A stretch of DNA of 13,566 nt. Origin: Candidatus Omnitrophota bacterium (GTDB taxonomy: Bacteria; Omnitrophota; Gorgyraeia; 2-01-FULL-45-10). Positions 1 through 7,759 of this stretch are shown piece after piece (positions within the stretch are counted from its first letter, which is position 1; every line of letters starts with the position of its first letter). Under the pieces are notes generated by a model. The model saw only the letters and a list, made by a program, of their open reading frames with translations. It ran no database searches and was not told the origin of the DNA. Position numbers and translations under genes: made by a program. The stretch is from NCBI GenBank assembly GCA_026387135.1, contig JAPLMH010000030.1:1-13566 (forward strand). Reading direction: 5' to 3'.

Positions 1-308
1 TGTTCGCGCACGCCCACTATCTGTTTGGATATATATATACGGAAGATGGAAAGATGGAGGCGGCTGAAGAGAGTTACAGAAGAGCGCTCTACCTGGAAAA
101 TGAGTTTTCGCTCGCACATTTCAGCCTGGCTAATATATACATAGGTAAAGAGAGGATCGATGATGCGCTGCGAGAGTATAGAAATACTCTTAACATCTTG
201 TCAAAGTCGAATCCTTATGATATAGTTGCCTACAGCGGCGGGTTCAATGCCGCCACATTGGCAAGCGTCTGCAAGAATAATATAGAGCGTCTGAAAACAG
301 CGGAGTAG
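1..308 (+). CDS. cheR: CheR-type chemoreceptor methyltransferase, C-terminal TPR part (5' end outside window)
   Basis: Open in frame from base 3 to a TAG at 306-308; only the last 101 residues are in the window. They contain two tetratricopeptide units spaced exactly 34 residues apart (AHYLFGYIY and AHFSLANIY). A tail follows in which an SGG-x-NAATLAS segment takes the place of the 'SDGLTAGRLAE'-type end known from CheR proteins with a C-terminal TPR domain. Such proteins methylate glutamates on chemoreceptors using S-adenosylmethionine, and the TPR region is thought to aid docking. The catalytic domain lies upstream and is not seen, so the assignment rests on the tail and on the cheW gene starting two bases after the stop. 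An ATG at 54 is internal, not the start. Neither receptor here ends in an NWETF-like CheR-tethering peptide, which would fit TPR-based recruitment (inference). A different TPR protein is possible but less likely. Confidence 0.72.
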   Translation, partial: FAHAHYLFGYIYTEDGKMEAAEESYRRALYLENEFSLAHFSLANIYIGKERIDDALREYRNTLNILSKSNPYDIVAYSGGFNAATLASVCKNNIERLKTAE

Positions 309-310
309 TA

Positions 311-775
311 ATGCACTTATTATGTTTTAATCTCGCAGATAAGGAATATGCTGTAGGTATCGAGAGTGTGCGTGAAGTGAGGCGCATCAAGCAGGTCACG
401 CCTATACCGAAGGCGCTCGATTTTATCGAAGGCGTCGTTAGCCTGCGTGGCCGGGTCGTCCCTATAATAAACCTACGCAAAAAGTTAGGTTTACAATCCG
501 CAAAAAGCGCCTCATTTAACAGGGTCCTCATAACAGAATCGAATAACCACGTGTTAGGTATCGCCGTGGATAGTGTGCTCGGCGTTACCGCTATCGACAA
601 AGCCAATATAGAACCTCCCGATGAGATCCTAAAGAAGTGCGAATATCTGACAGGCGTAGGCAAGGTCGCCAAACGTCTTATATTGATAATCGATATAGAA
701 AAACTCTTGTCCGGTGAAGAGAAGTCGGGCATCTTAGAAGTGCATAAAATGATAGAGATCCGCAAAAAGGCGTAA
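311..775 (+). CDS. cheW: CheW chemotaxis coupling protein (first copy)
   Basis: A 154-residue protein covering a single CheW domain from end to end. CheW is a cytoplasmic adaptor that bridges chemoreceptor tips and the P5 domain of CheA in signalling arrays. Visible family marks are the opening strand LLCFNLADKEYAVGI, the segment VTPIPKALDFIEGVVSLRG with the conserved Arg of the '[NS]LRG' motif at residue 46, PIINLRKKLGL, the VLGIAVDSVLGV strand and the closing LILIIDIEKLL strand. Length is usual for the family. The ATG at 311 lies two bases after the upstream stop and is preceded by GGAG at 302-305. It sits in a run of chemotaxis genes and is probably translated from the same message. All the adaptor landmarks look intact, unlike the next gene. 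Confidence 0.95.
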   Translation: MHLLCFNLADKEYAVGIESVREVRRIKQVTPIPKALDFIEGVVSLRGRVVPIINLRKKLGLQSAKSASFNRVLITESNNHVLGIAVDSVLGVTAIDKANIEPPDEILKKCEYLTGVGKVAKRLILIIDIEKLLSGEEKSGILEVHKMIEIRKKA

Positions 776-778
776 TTT

Positions 779-1297
779 ATGGATGAAGAACAGGATCACA
801 TAATCATAGAAGTTGATGATAGCGAATTCGACGCCCAGAAAGAGGCTAAAGATGCGGTGAGGGTGCTCTCTTTCCGTCTTGGCACGGAACACTATTGCAT
901 ACATATAACCGATGCCAAAGAGGTCTTTAAACCGGCCTCAATAACCAGGATACCTAATACTCCGGCGTTCATAGTAGGTATCACGAACCTTCATGGTGCC
1001 GCGATACCGCTGATAGATATCAGGTATTTCCTGGGCCTTCATCAGAAAGAGGGCTTGGCCGGCACCAAAGTGATAGTGACGGATGTAGGGCACAATATTA
1101 TAGGTATAATGGTGGATGACGTGGATGAGGCTCTCGATATAGAAGAGGCCTCAATACAACCGCCTCTTGCTACCATAAAGGGAAAACTGGCAGACTTTAC
1201 AAAAGGCCAGGTGCAGTTAGGCCCTGAGATAGTGGTATTGCTGGAGCTTAAGAAGATATTGAATTGTGAAGAGATAGAGAACTTAAAAAAAGGATAA
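779..1297 (+). CDS. cheW: CheW-family coupling protein (second, divergent copy)
   Basis: A 172-residue CheW-domain protein starting three bases after the first cheW, with AAAAAGG at 764-770 upstream of the ATG. About 27 acidic, probably flexible residues (MDEEQDHIIIEVDDSEFD...) precede the CheW fold, which begins at VRVLSFRLGTEHYCI. Family landmarks include ITRIPNTPAFIVGITNLHG, PLIDIRYFLGL, IIGIMVDDVDEAL and the closing VVLLELKKIL strand. The Arg of the NLRG motif, Arg62 in E. coli CheW and important for array interactions, is His72 here (codon CAT at 992-994). The partner CheW keeps Arg at this place, so the two adaptors are probably not equivalent: they may serve different receptors or array positions (inference). 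The low resemblance to the first copy argues against a recent duplication. Confidence 0.93.
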   Translation: MDEEQDHIIIEVDDSEFDAQKEAKDAVRVLSFRLGTEHYCIHITDAKEVFKPASITRIPNTPAFIVGITNLHGAAIPLIDIRYFLGLHQKEGLAGTKVIVTDVGHNIIGIMVDDVDEALDIEEASIQPPLATIKGKLADFTKGQVQLGPEIVVLLELKKILNCEEIENLKKG

Positions 1298-1301
1298 ATC
1301 T

Positions 1302-3041
1302 ATGAAAAACATAATGGCAGGAAATTTAAGGACAAAATTGATCACGTTATTTTTGGTGCTCTCGCTCGTTCCAATTATTTTGATAGGGGCATTAAGCTAT
1401 AATTCTGGCAAGACTACGATAACGAAACTTACGATAAATAGTCTTGATGCAGTCGCTGAATCGAGAGAAAAGCACATAGAAACCCTTCTTGGACTGCGGC
1501 TTCAGCAGGGGGAGATATTTGCCGCAAAAAGGATCGTAAAAAAGTACATGGAGCTCTCGGAAGCCAAAGATAAAGGCGTGGTTATAAATGATGCCGATTT
1601 AAAAGACGCCCGCGACTCGATATTGAGCCAGGAGATACCGGAGGTCATGGCCATCACTCCTTTTTATGAGATGACATTGGTAGAGGCAAGCGGAAAAGTA
1701 TACTTATCAAGTGATGTTTCAGCTATAGGCAGTGATATGTCCAGAGACGGAGCATTCATGCAGGGCCTCAAAAAATCCATTATCACAGATATGGCCATTG
1801 ACAGCAAAACGAGCGAACCTTATTATGGCGTGGCAGTGCCTATCTATTCTCAAAAGGGAGATAGAAGAAATGCGATAGGGGTCCTTATAGGCAAGCTCCA
1901 CCCTACAGCAATTAATGCCATAACGGCGGAAACATCTGGGCTTGGCAAGACAGGAGAAGTATATATAGTCAATAAGAACGGCTATATGATAACGGAAGCC
2001 AGATATGAAAAAGGAGCCGTTCTAAAACAGCGAGTGGAAAATGAGCTTACAAAATTGATGCAGTCTAAAGGCGCGTCAATGACTCAAGTCCAGCCCGATT
2101 ATAGAGGCATATTGCAGTTGAGCGCTTCCCAAGGAAATACTCTTAATGCAGAATTCGGACTTGGCTGGACGCTTATAGCGGAAATGGATGCGAGCGAAGC
2201 TTTCGCGCCTGTAAAGCAATTGGGCGTTACCACAGCTCTAGTGGTGGCGATCGTCGCTATTATAGTTGTATTGGTAGGGTGGTTGTCCTCAAATTATATA
2301 GTTAACACGATCCAGTCCGCCGTTAACCAGATCACGGCGGCCTCTAACGAGATCCTTTCGGCAAGTCAGCAGCAGGCGGCGAGCGCGCGTGAACAGTCGT
2401 CGGCTATCAATGAAACTACGTCAGCCGCGGCAGAGCTGTCAAAGAGCGCGGAGCAGATAGGCGAAAGCATAAAGCAGGTCTCGCTTGCCGCGAGCCATGC
2501 GTTGGCTGGCATGGGGAAGATAAAAGATGCTATTGGGAAGACCGGAGACAAGATCACATCGTTAAGCGAAAAATCTCAGCAGATAGGCAAGCTTACAGAA
2601 CTCATCAACGATGTAGCGGACCAGACTAACTTGTTAGCGGTCAACGCAGCTATAGAGGCCGCAAGGGCCGGAGAGCATGGCCGCGGGTTCACCGTGGTGG
2701 CCGACGAAATAAGAAAGCTTGCGGACTCTACCGCGAAATCTACCAAAGACATTACATCCCTTATCGAAATAATACAGCACGAGATGTCCAATGCTATCAT
2801 GGCCATGGAACAGTCCACCGCGAACGTTGCAGAGGAAGTGAAGCTCTCGCAGGAATCGGCAGAAAGCGCAAAAGAGATAGCGATGGGCGCGACACAGCAG
2901 GTTTCTGGATCTAAACAGATAGCAGATGCTATGGGCAATATCAACGAGGCAATGAAGCAGATCGCCGCCGGCGCCAGTCAGGCGCAGGCCGCCGCCAAGC
3001 AATTGAATACGCTGGCAGCCGATCTTAAGAAGATGGTATAA
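1302..3041 (+). CDS. Methyl-accepting chemotaxis protein, dCache-like sensor, no HAMP domain
   Basis: A 579-residue transmembrane receptor. Transmembrane helix 1 spans about residues 10-30. A periplasmic sensor of about 275 residues follows; its later part contains GLGKTGEVYIVNKNGYMITE, a hallmark of double-Cache domains that bind small molecules. Helix 2 is at about 308-328. The cytoplasmic signalling domain starts near residue 340 and contains the conserved hairpin tip (DQTNLLAVNAAIEAARAGE, then HGRGFTVVADEIRKLA). A probable methylation segment is SASQQQAASA, with Gln pairs that would need deamidation by CheB. Only about a dozen residues separate helix 2 from the signalling helix, so the HAMP relay module of about 50 residues is missing. 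AAGGA at 1290-1294 precedes the ATG. The signalling domain is nearly identical to that of the next gene. The ligand cannot be told from the sequence. Confidence 0.95.
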   Translation: MKNIMAGNLRTKLITLFLVLSLVPIILIGALSYNSGKTTITKLTINSLDAVAESREKHIETLLGLRLQQGEIFAAKRIVKKYMELSEAKDKGVVINDADLKDARDSILSQEIPEVMAITPFYEMTLVEASGKVYLSSDVSAIGSDMSRDGAFMQGLKKSIITDMAIDSKTSEPYYGVAVPIYSQKGDRRNAIGVLIGKLHPTAINAITAETSGLGKTGEVYIVNKNGYMITEARYEKGAVLKQRVENELTKLMQSKGASMTQVQPDYRGILQLSASQGNTLNAEFGLGWTLIAEMDASEAFAPVKQLGVTTALVVAIVAIIVVLVGWLSSNYIVNTIQSAVNQITAASNEILSASQQQAASAREQSSAINETTSAAAELSKSAEQIGESIKQVSLAASHALAGMGKIKDAIGKTGDKITSLSEKSQQIGKLTELINDVADQTNLLAVNAAIEAARAGEHGRGFTVVADEIRKLADSTAKSTKDITSLIEIIQHEMSNAIMAMEQSTANVAEEVKLSQESAESAKEIAMGATQQVSGSKQIADAMGNINEAMKQIAAGASQAQAAAKQLNTLAADLKKMV

Positions 3042-3066
3042 AAGTATTTTAAAAGGGGGATATCAG

Positions 3067-4593
3067 ATGAAGAGGACCATCGGTGTAAAACTCGGGCTTA
3101 GCTTTTTGATCATAATTGCGCTGACGCTGGTAATAGCCGTTGTAGCTTTTATTGAGCTGCACAATATGGCTGCAAGGATACATGCGATAGGCGAAGATAG
3201 CTGGCCGGCAGCGGATGCCGTCATGGAAACGCGGATAGGATTTTTGAATAAAAGCGAGGGCATGATATCCCTCCTGGAGGGCGACGTCGATAATGCCAGG
3301 AAATTATTCGATGAAGGGGATGAAAAGATATCCGTAGAAATAGGCATACTCGCAAAAACAGGATTAGTCTCCCCGGAGAAGGTATCCCAAATCCGTGAAC
3401 TGCAGGCCCAGACAACTGCCTCTATCAATTCAATGCTCTCTTCTTACAAGTCAGGTATATCAAAGCCGGAATTGATCCTGGCTTCGGAGCAGATGAAGGA
3501 ATTTAATAAGGCTATGGGTGCTTCCAAGGTATCGCGCAACCAACTGGAAAAAGATATCATTGACAACATGAACAGGAGCCTTAAGGAAAGCTACAGAGCG
3601 GAAAGTGTCGCCCAGACGATACTTATCTTTGCTGCCTTATTATGTATTGCCATAGCGGTATTTCTTGCCATAAAAATGACGCGTTATATCACCGTTCCCA
3701 TTACGGCTCTTGCGCGGGCCACGAATTTGACCGCGCAGGGCGATCTGACCGTCTCTGTAGCGGGAGTAAAGACCGACGACGAAATAGGCATTCTCGCGGA
3801 TGGTTTCGGGGTCATGATAAAGAATTTAAGCGAGATAATGATCAAAGCCAAGGATGCCATTAACCAGATCACGTCTGCCGCTACCGAGATTTTATCAGCC
3901 AGCCAGCAGCAGGCAGCGAGCGCAAGAGAACAGTCTTCGGCGGTTAACGAGACGACTTCAGCCGCGGCAGAGTTGTCAAAGAGCGCGGAGCAGATAGGTG
4001 AAAGCATAAAGCAGGTTTCGCAGGCCGCGAATCACGCTCTGGCCGGTATGTCGAAGATAAAAGACGCCATCAGTAAGACAGGCGAAAAGATCACTTCGTT
4101 GAGCGAAAAATCACAGCAGATAGGAAAGATCACTGATCTTATCAACGACGTGGCGGACCAGACCAACTTGTTGGCGGTCAACGCAGCGATAGAAGCAGCA
4201 AGGGCCGGAGAGCATGGTCGCGGATTCACGGTAGTTGCAGATGAAATAAGAAAGCTTGCCGACTCTACGGCAAAGTCGACGAAAGATATCACGGCACTCA
4301 TTGAAATAATACAACATGAGATGTCGAACGCTATCATGGCTATGGAGCAGTCCACCGCGAACGTAGCGGAAGAAGTAAGGCTTTCCCAGGAGTCTGCCGC
4401 GAGCGCGCAAGAGATAGCGATGGGAGCCGGACAGCAGGTCTCGGGTTCGAAACAGATAGCCGATGCCATGGGCAATATCAACGAAGCGATGAAACAGATC
4501 GCCGCCGGAGCGGGGCAGTCGCAGACCGCGGCCAAACAGCTTACGGCTCTCGCCGGAGAGCTTAAGGACATCACGGGAAAATTTAAGCTATAA
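3067..4593 (+). CDS. Methyl-accepting chemotaxis protein, four-helix-bundle-like sensor with HAMP
   Basis: A 508-residue chemoreceptor. Transmembrane helix 1 is at about residues 8-28. An all-helical periplasmic region of about 150 residues follows, rich in Glu, Lys, Ser and Ala, that resembles the four-helix-bundle receptor class (4HB_MCP). Helix 2 is at about 184-202. A clear HAMP domain (about 203-256) shows RYITVPI with Pro211, a GDLTV turn and DDEIGILADGF. The signalling domain from about residue 264 carries SASQQQAASA (probable methylation sites) and the canonical DQTNLLAVNAAIEAARAGE tip that contacts CheW and CheA. A good ribosome site (AAGGGGGA) lies about 6 bases before the ATG, 25 bases after the upstream receptor. 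From residue 264 on it differs from that receptor at only about 28 of some 238 positions, by eye. The ligand is unknown. Confidence 0.95.
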   Translation: MKRTIGVKLGLSFLIIIALTLVIAVVAFIELHNMAARIHAIGEDSWPAADAVMETRIGFLNKSEGMISLLEGDVDNARKLFDEGDEKISVEIGILAKTGLVSPEKVSQIRELQAQTTASINSMLSSYKSGISKPELILASEQMKEFNKAMGASKVSRNQLEKDIIDNMNRSLKESYRAESVAQTILIFAALLCIAIAVFLAIKMTRYITVPITALARATNLTAQGDLTVSVAGVKTDDEIGILADGFGVMIKNLSEIMIKAKDAINQITSAATEILSASQQQAASAREQSSAVNETTSAAAELSKSAEQIGESIKQVSQAANHALAGMSKIKDAISKTGEKITSLSEKSQQIGKITDLINDVADQTNLLAVNAAIEAARAGEHGRGFTVVADEIRKLADSTAKSTKDITALIEIIQHEMSNAIMAMEQSTANVAEEVRLSQESAASAQEIAMGAGQQVSGSKQIADAMGNINEAMKQIAAGAGQSQTAAKQLTALAGELKDITGKFKL

Positions 4594-4594
4594 T

Positions 4595-6733
4595 ATGGAA
4601 TTTGATAAGTCAAAATTTATAGGCCAATATAAGGAAGAGACGCGCGAGCATCTCCAGAACCTGAGCGAGGGGCTTCTGAAGCTGGAGAAGAGCCCTGAAG
4701 ACAAGGGCATGTTGGAGTCGATGATGCGCGAAGCCCACACCATTAAAGGCTCGTCCACGATGATGGGCTATAAGAGGATAGCCGATATTGCCCACGAGAT
4801 GGAGAGCGGACTACAGGATGCGCTCGATGGCAAGATGGTCCTGCAGAAAGCGCATTTCGACATACTTTTTAAATCCCTCGATTCGATCCCGCCCTTATTG
4901 GAGGACAAAGTTACATGGGAAGGCGCCGGCGTGGCACGGCCTTACGCCGATGACTTATGTAAAGAGATAGCTTCTGTATTTGCCAGAGTTGTGAAAAAAA
5001 CAGAGATGCCTAAAGCCCCGGAAGCCCCCATAAAGAAGAAAGAGGCTAAGGCGTCAGAGCCTGTAAAGGTCAGCCCTCAGCCGCCGGCAGCCATAGCCGA
5101 AGAGAGTTTACGCGTAGATATAAATAAGCTCGATAAACTGATGAACCTTTCAGGAGAGCTCATCGTATCAAAAGTACGCCTGAATGAACTCGTGACGCAT
5201 ATTACGCGCAAGTTCGAAACTCACGATCACTCCGGGGAAAGTTTCCGCGAACTCATAAAGGAACTTAATAGGGCTCAGGAGAGCATATCCAGTGTCACCT
5301 CCAATATACAGGACGAAGTGATGAAGGTGAGGATGGTGCCGGTATCTTATCTATTCAATCTATTTCCCCGCGCAATGCGCGACCTCGCCCAAAAGGCGGG
5401 TAAAGATGTAAATATAGAGATGAAGGGCGAGAATACGCACCTCGATAAGACTATCATAGATGAGATGAGGGACCCGATGATGCATCTCTTGAGAAATGCC
5501 GTTGACCATGGGATAGAGTCTTCGCAAGATAGGATCAGGAAGGGCAAGCCCGCCGCGGGAAGAGTTTCGCTGAACGCTTACCAGGTCGGATCGCAGGTGG
5601 TCGTAGAGGTTTCCGACGACGGCGCAGGGATCGATGTTGCCAAGGTCAAGGCAAGAGCCATAGAGAGGAAAGTCCTGCCCAAAGAGAAGATAGAGTCGCT
5701 GAGCGATGAAGAGGTCTTCCAGATATTGTTTATGCCGGGCTTCAGCACCAAAGATGAAGTCACCGAGACGTCAGGCCGCGGCGTGGGCTTGGATGTCGTG
5801 AAGGAGAGTCTTACGAAACTCAAAGGAACGGTTGAGGTTATATCCGCGAGCGACTCCGGGACGATATTCCGGATGAAGATGCCGCTTACGCTTGCCATCA
5901 CGGAATGTCTTTTAGTCGCAGCTGGAAGCGATACATTCGCCATACCCATAGACGCGGTCGTCGAAACGATCAGGATAGAACTCGGTCAGGTAAAGACGGT
6001 CGAGACGCGCGAAGCCATCACCGTGAGAAACCAGATAATGCCTCTGGTCCGGCTGAATGATATATTCAGTCTTCCAACAAAAGGGATAGTAGAGAGAAAG
6101 TATTACTCCGTCATAATAGTCCAGGCGGTTGAGAAGAGGCTCGGGCTCTTAGTTGATGAGCTGAATGGCAGGCAGGATATAGTAGGTAAAAGCTTAAGCG
6201 AACCGCTCAAGAATGTCAAATATGTCTCCGGAGCGACGATACTCGGGGACGGTCGCGTCATATTGATCATCGACGTGCCATCCATAATCGATTCTTTCGA
6301 AGGCGGCGTCGTCATCAGGCGCCAGGATGTTTCCAAGGCGATGCCCGGACCCATCGTGAAGAAGAGGAGAAAGACCATCCTTCTGGCGGAGGATGCCATA
6401 TCGACAGCGATGCTTGAGAAGAACGTCCTGGAGTCGGCGGGATTTTCCGTAGTCATCGCGCGCGATGGGCAGGAGGCGCTTGAAAAATCGGCGCAGGAAA
6501 AGTTCGACCTCGTGATCACTGATATATTGATGCCGAGAATGGATGGATTTGAGCTTACGATCACTTTAAGAAAAGACAAATTATACAAGAATATACCGAT
6601 CATCATAGTCACGACGAGAGAGAGCGATGCGGACAAGAGGCGCGGCCTTGAGGCCGGAGCGGACGCATACATACTGAAGAGCGAATTCACATCGGAAGGA
6701 TTATTGAATACTATAGAGAGGCTTATAGGATGA
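4595..6733 (+). CDS. cheA: Hybrid chemotaxis histidine kinase CheA with C-terminal receiver domain
   Basis: A 712-residue CheA. Order of domains: Hpt/P1 (about 1-110) with the phospho-accepting His48 in REAHTIKGSS; a Pro/Lys-rich linker (about 110-170) where a P2 domain would usually sit but none is seen; P3 dimerisation helices (about 170-245); the HATPase P4 domain with N box LLRNAVDHGIE (Asn301), DDGAGID and GRGVGLDVV; the CheW-like P5 domain (about 440-575); and a receiver domain (about 592-712) with Glu599/Asp600, phospho-acceptor Asp643 in ITDILMPRMDG, Thr673 and Lys695. It autophosphorylates under receptor/CheW control and passes phosphate to receivers. The attached receiver may act as a phosphate sink or tune the kinase, as known for hybrids such as FrzE. 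It starts one base after the receptor gene without a strong ribosome site, which suggests translational coupling, and overlaps cheB by ATGA. Confidence 0.96.
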   Translation: MEFDKSKFIGQYKEETREHLQNLSEGLLKLEKSPEDKGMLESMMREAHTIKGSSTMMGYKRIADIAHEMESGLQDALDGKMVLQKAHFDILFKSLDSIPPLLEDKVTWEGAGVARPYADDLCKEIASVFARVVKKTEMPKAPEAPIKKKEAKASEPVKVSPQPPAAIAEESLRVDINKLDKLMNLSGELIVSKVRLNELVTHITRKFETHDHSGESFRELIKELNRAQESISSVTSNIQDEVMKVRMVPVSYLFNLFPRAMRDLAQKAGKDVNIEMKGENTHLDKTIIDEMRDPMMHLLRNAVDHGIESSQDRIRKGKPAAGRVSLNAYQVGSQVVVEVSDDGAGIDVAKVKARAIERKVLPKEKIESLSDEEVFQILFMPGFSTKDEVTETSGRGVGLDVVKESLTKLKGTVEVISASDSGTIFRMKMPLTLAITECLLVAAGSDTFAIPIDAVVETIRIELGQVKTVETREAITVRNQIMPLVRLNDIFSLPTKGIVERKYYSVIIVQAVEKRLGLLVDELNGRQDIVGKSLSEPLKNVKYVSGATILGDGRVILIIDVPSIIDSFEGGVVIRRQDVSKAMPGPIVKKRRKTILLAEDAISTAMLEKNVLESAGFSVVIARDGQEALEKSAQEKFDLVITDILMPRMDGFELTITLRKDKLYKNIPIIIVTTRESDADKRRGLEAGADAYILKSEFTSEGLLNTIERLIG

Positions 6734-7752
6734 GCGCGGCTGAAAAGAAGATACGCGTACTGATAGTAGACGATTCGGCGCTCATGAGAGAGGCCTTAAA
6801 ATCGATCATAGAGAAGGACCCTGCCATTGAAGTCGTCGGTCTGGCGAAGAACGGCAAAGAGGGCGTAGAGAAGGCCCTCCTGCTTAAACCCGACGTCATC
6901 ACTATGGACCTGAAGATGCCGATGATGTCCGGGTTGGAAGCCACAGAAGCCATAATGGAAGAGCTGCCAATACCGATAATAGTTGTAAGCAGCATGGATA
7001 TAACTGTCATAGTAAAGGCGCTTTCTATAGGCGCTATGGATTTTGTGGCAGTTACGTCGGATATAGAGACTATCGCCGCGGATCTCATAACCAAGATAAA
7101 GATAGCCTCACACGTAAAGCCATTAAGACGCATGAAGATCAAAGCATGTGTCGTAAAGGCTCCAAAGGAATTAAGAGGTAAGGAGGCGTCCAAGGTAGTG
7201 GCGATCGGTGTTTCTACAGGAGGCCCGCAGGCTCTGCAGCAGGTCCTGGCGAAACTGCCGCCTGCCTTTCCATGCGGAATACTGATCGTACAGCATATGT
7301 CTAAAGGATTCATTGACGGTCTTGCCGAGTGGCTGAATACAACGTCGTGCCTTCATGTAGATGTTGCCAAGGCGGGAGATATTTTGAAGAAAGGCATGAT
7401 CCTCTTGGCGCCCGACGACTTGCATATGCGTATAGGTGGTGACGGCAGGATAACATTAAGTGAAAATACCAGCAAGGCTATAGTGCATGTCCCGTCGATA
7501 GATGTCATGATGAAGTCCGTGGCCGATTATTATCAGGAGAACGCCATAGGCGTTATCATGACTGGCATGGGGCAGGACGGGGTCGACGGGATAAGAGCCA
7601 TAAGGAAAGCCGGCGGCAGGACGATAGCGCAGGATGAAAAGACGTCTGTGGTGTTCGGAATGAATAAGATGGCTATAGATATTGGGCTCATTGATAAAGT
7701 GGTTGCCCTGGAAAGAGTGGCGGAAGAAATTACAAATATGGTTTCGGAATAA
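6730..7752 (+). CDS. cheB: Chemotaxis protein-glutamate methylesterase CheB, with atypical receiver
   Basis: A 340-residue CheB of usual length. The N-terminal receiver (1-125) has VDDSALM, phospho-acceptor Asp60 (ITMDLKMPMMSG) and the VVSS segment. The C-terminal methylesterase shows the full catalytic triad: Ser162 in GVSTGGP, His189 in VQHMS and Asp283 in GMGQDG, plus the family end IAQDEKTSVVFGMNKMAI. It removes methyl groups from receptor glutamates and deamidates receptor glutamines, opposing CheR, and is normally activated by phosphate from CheA. Where CheB receivers have DFVxKP, this one has DFVAVT. The conserved switch lysine is thus Val108 (GTT at 7051-7053) and the following Pro is Thr, which may change how phosphorylation controls the esterase (inference). 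The ATG overlaps the cheA stop (ATGA). Confidence 0.96.
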   Translation: MSAAEKKIRVLIVDDSALMREALKSIIEKDPAIEVVGLAKNGKEGVEKALLLKPDVITMDLKMPMMSGLEATEAIMEELPIPIIVVSSMDITVIVKALSIGAMDFVAVTSDIETIAADLITKIKIASHVKPLRRMKIKACVVKAPKELRGKEASKVVAIGVSTGGPQALQQVLAKLPPAFPCGILIVQHMSKGFIDGLAEWLNTTSCLHVDVAKAGDILKKGMILLAPDDLHMRIGGDGRITLSENTSKAIVHVPSIDVMMKSVADYYQENAIGVIMTGMGQDGVDGIRAIRKAGGRTIAQDEKTSVVFGMNKMAIDIGLIDKVVALERVAEEITNMVSE

Positions 7753-7759
7753 TTTATCC

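Noticed and set aside
3042..3066. Possible terminator or promoter between the two receptor genes
   Set aside because: The 25 bases hold only an A/T-rich run and a ribosome site, with no stem-loop and no convincing promoter pair.
4032..4613. Long minus-strand open frame (193 codons) opposite the second receptor, with a similar one at 2576-2944 opposite the first
   Set aside because: They mirror the Ala/Ser/Gln-rich receptor codons and recur in both copies because the cassette is duplicated. They show no domain, and the plus-strand genes are certain.
6103..7313. Minus-strand open frames of about 195 codons opposite cheA and cheB
   Set aside because: The plus-strand proteins show complete catalytic motifs over these bases. 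The antisense products have no recognisable motif and no ribosome site was identified.
7682..7759. Upstream ATG that would lengthen the CheY-like protein by 26 residues
   Set aside because: The extra residues lie within cheB in another frame and do not fit a receiver fold. MPKKILVTDD from 7760 is a normal receiver start.
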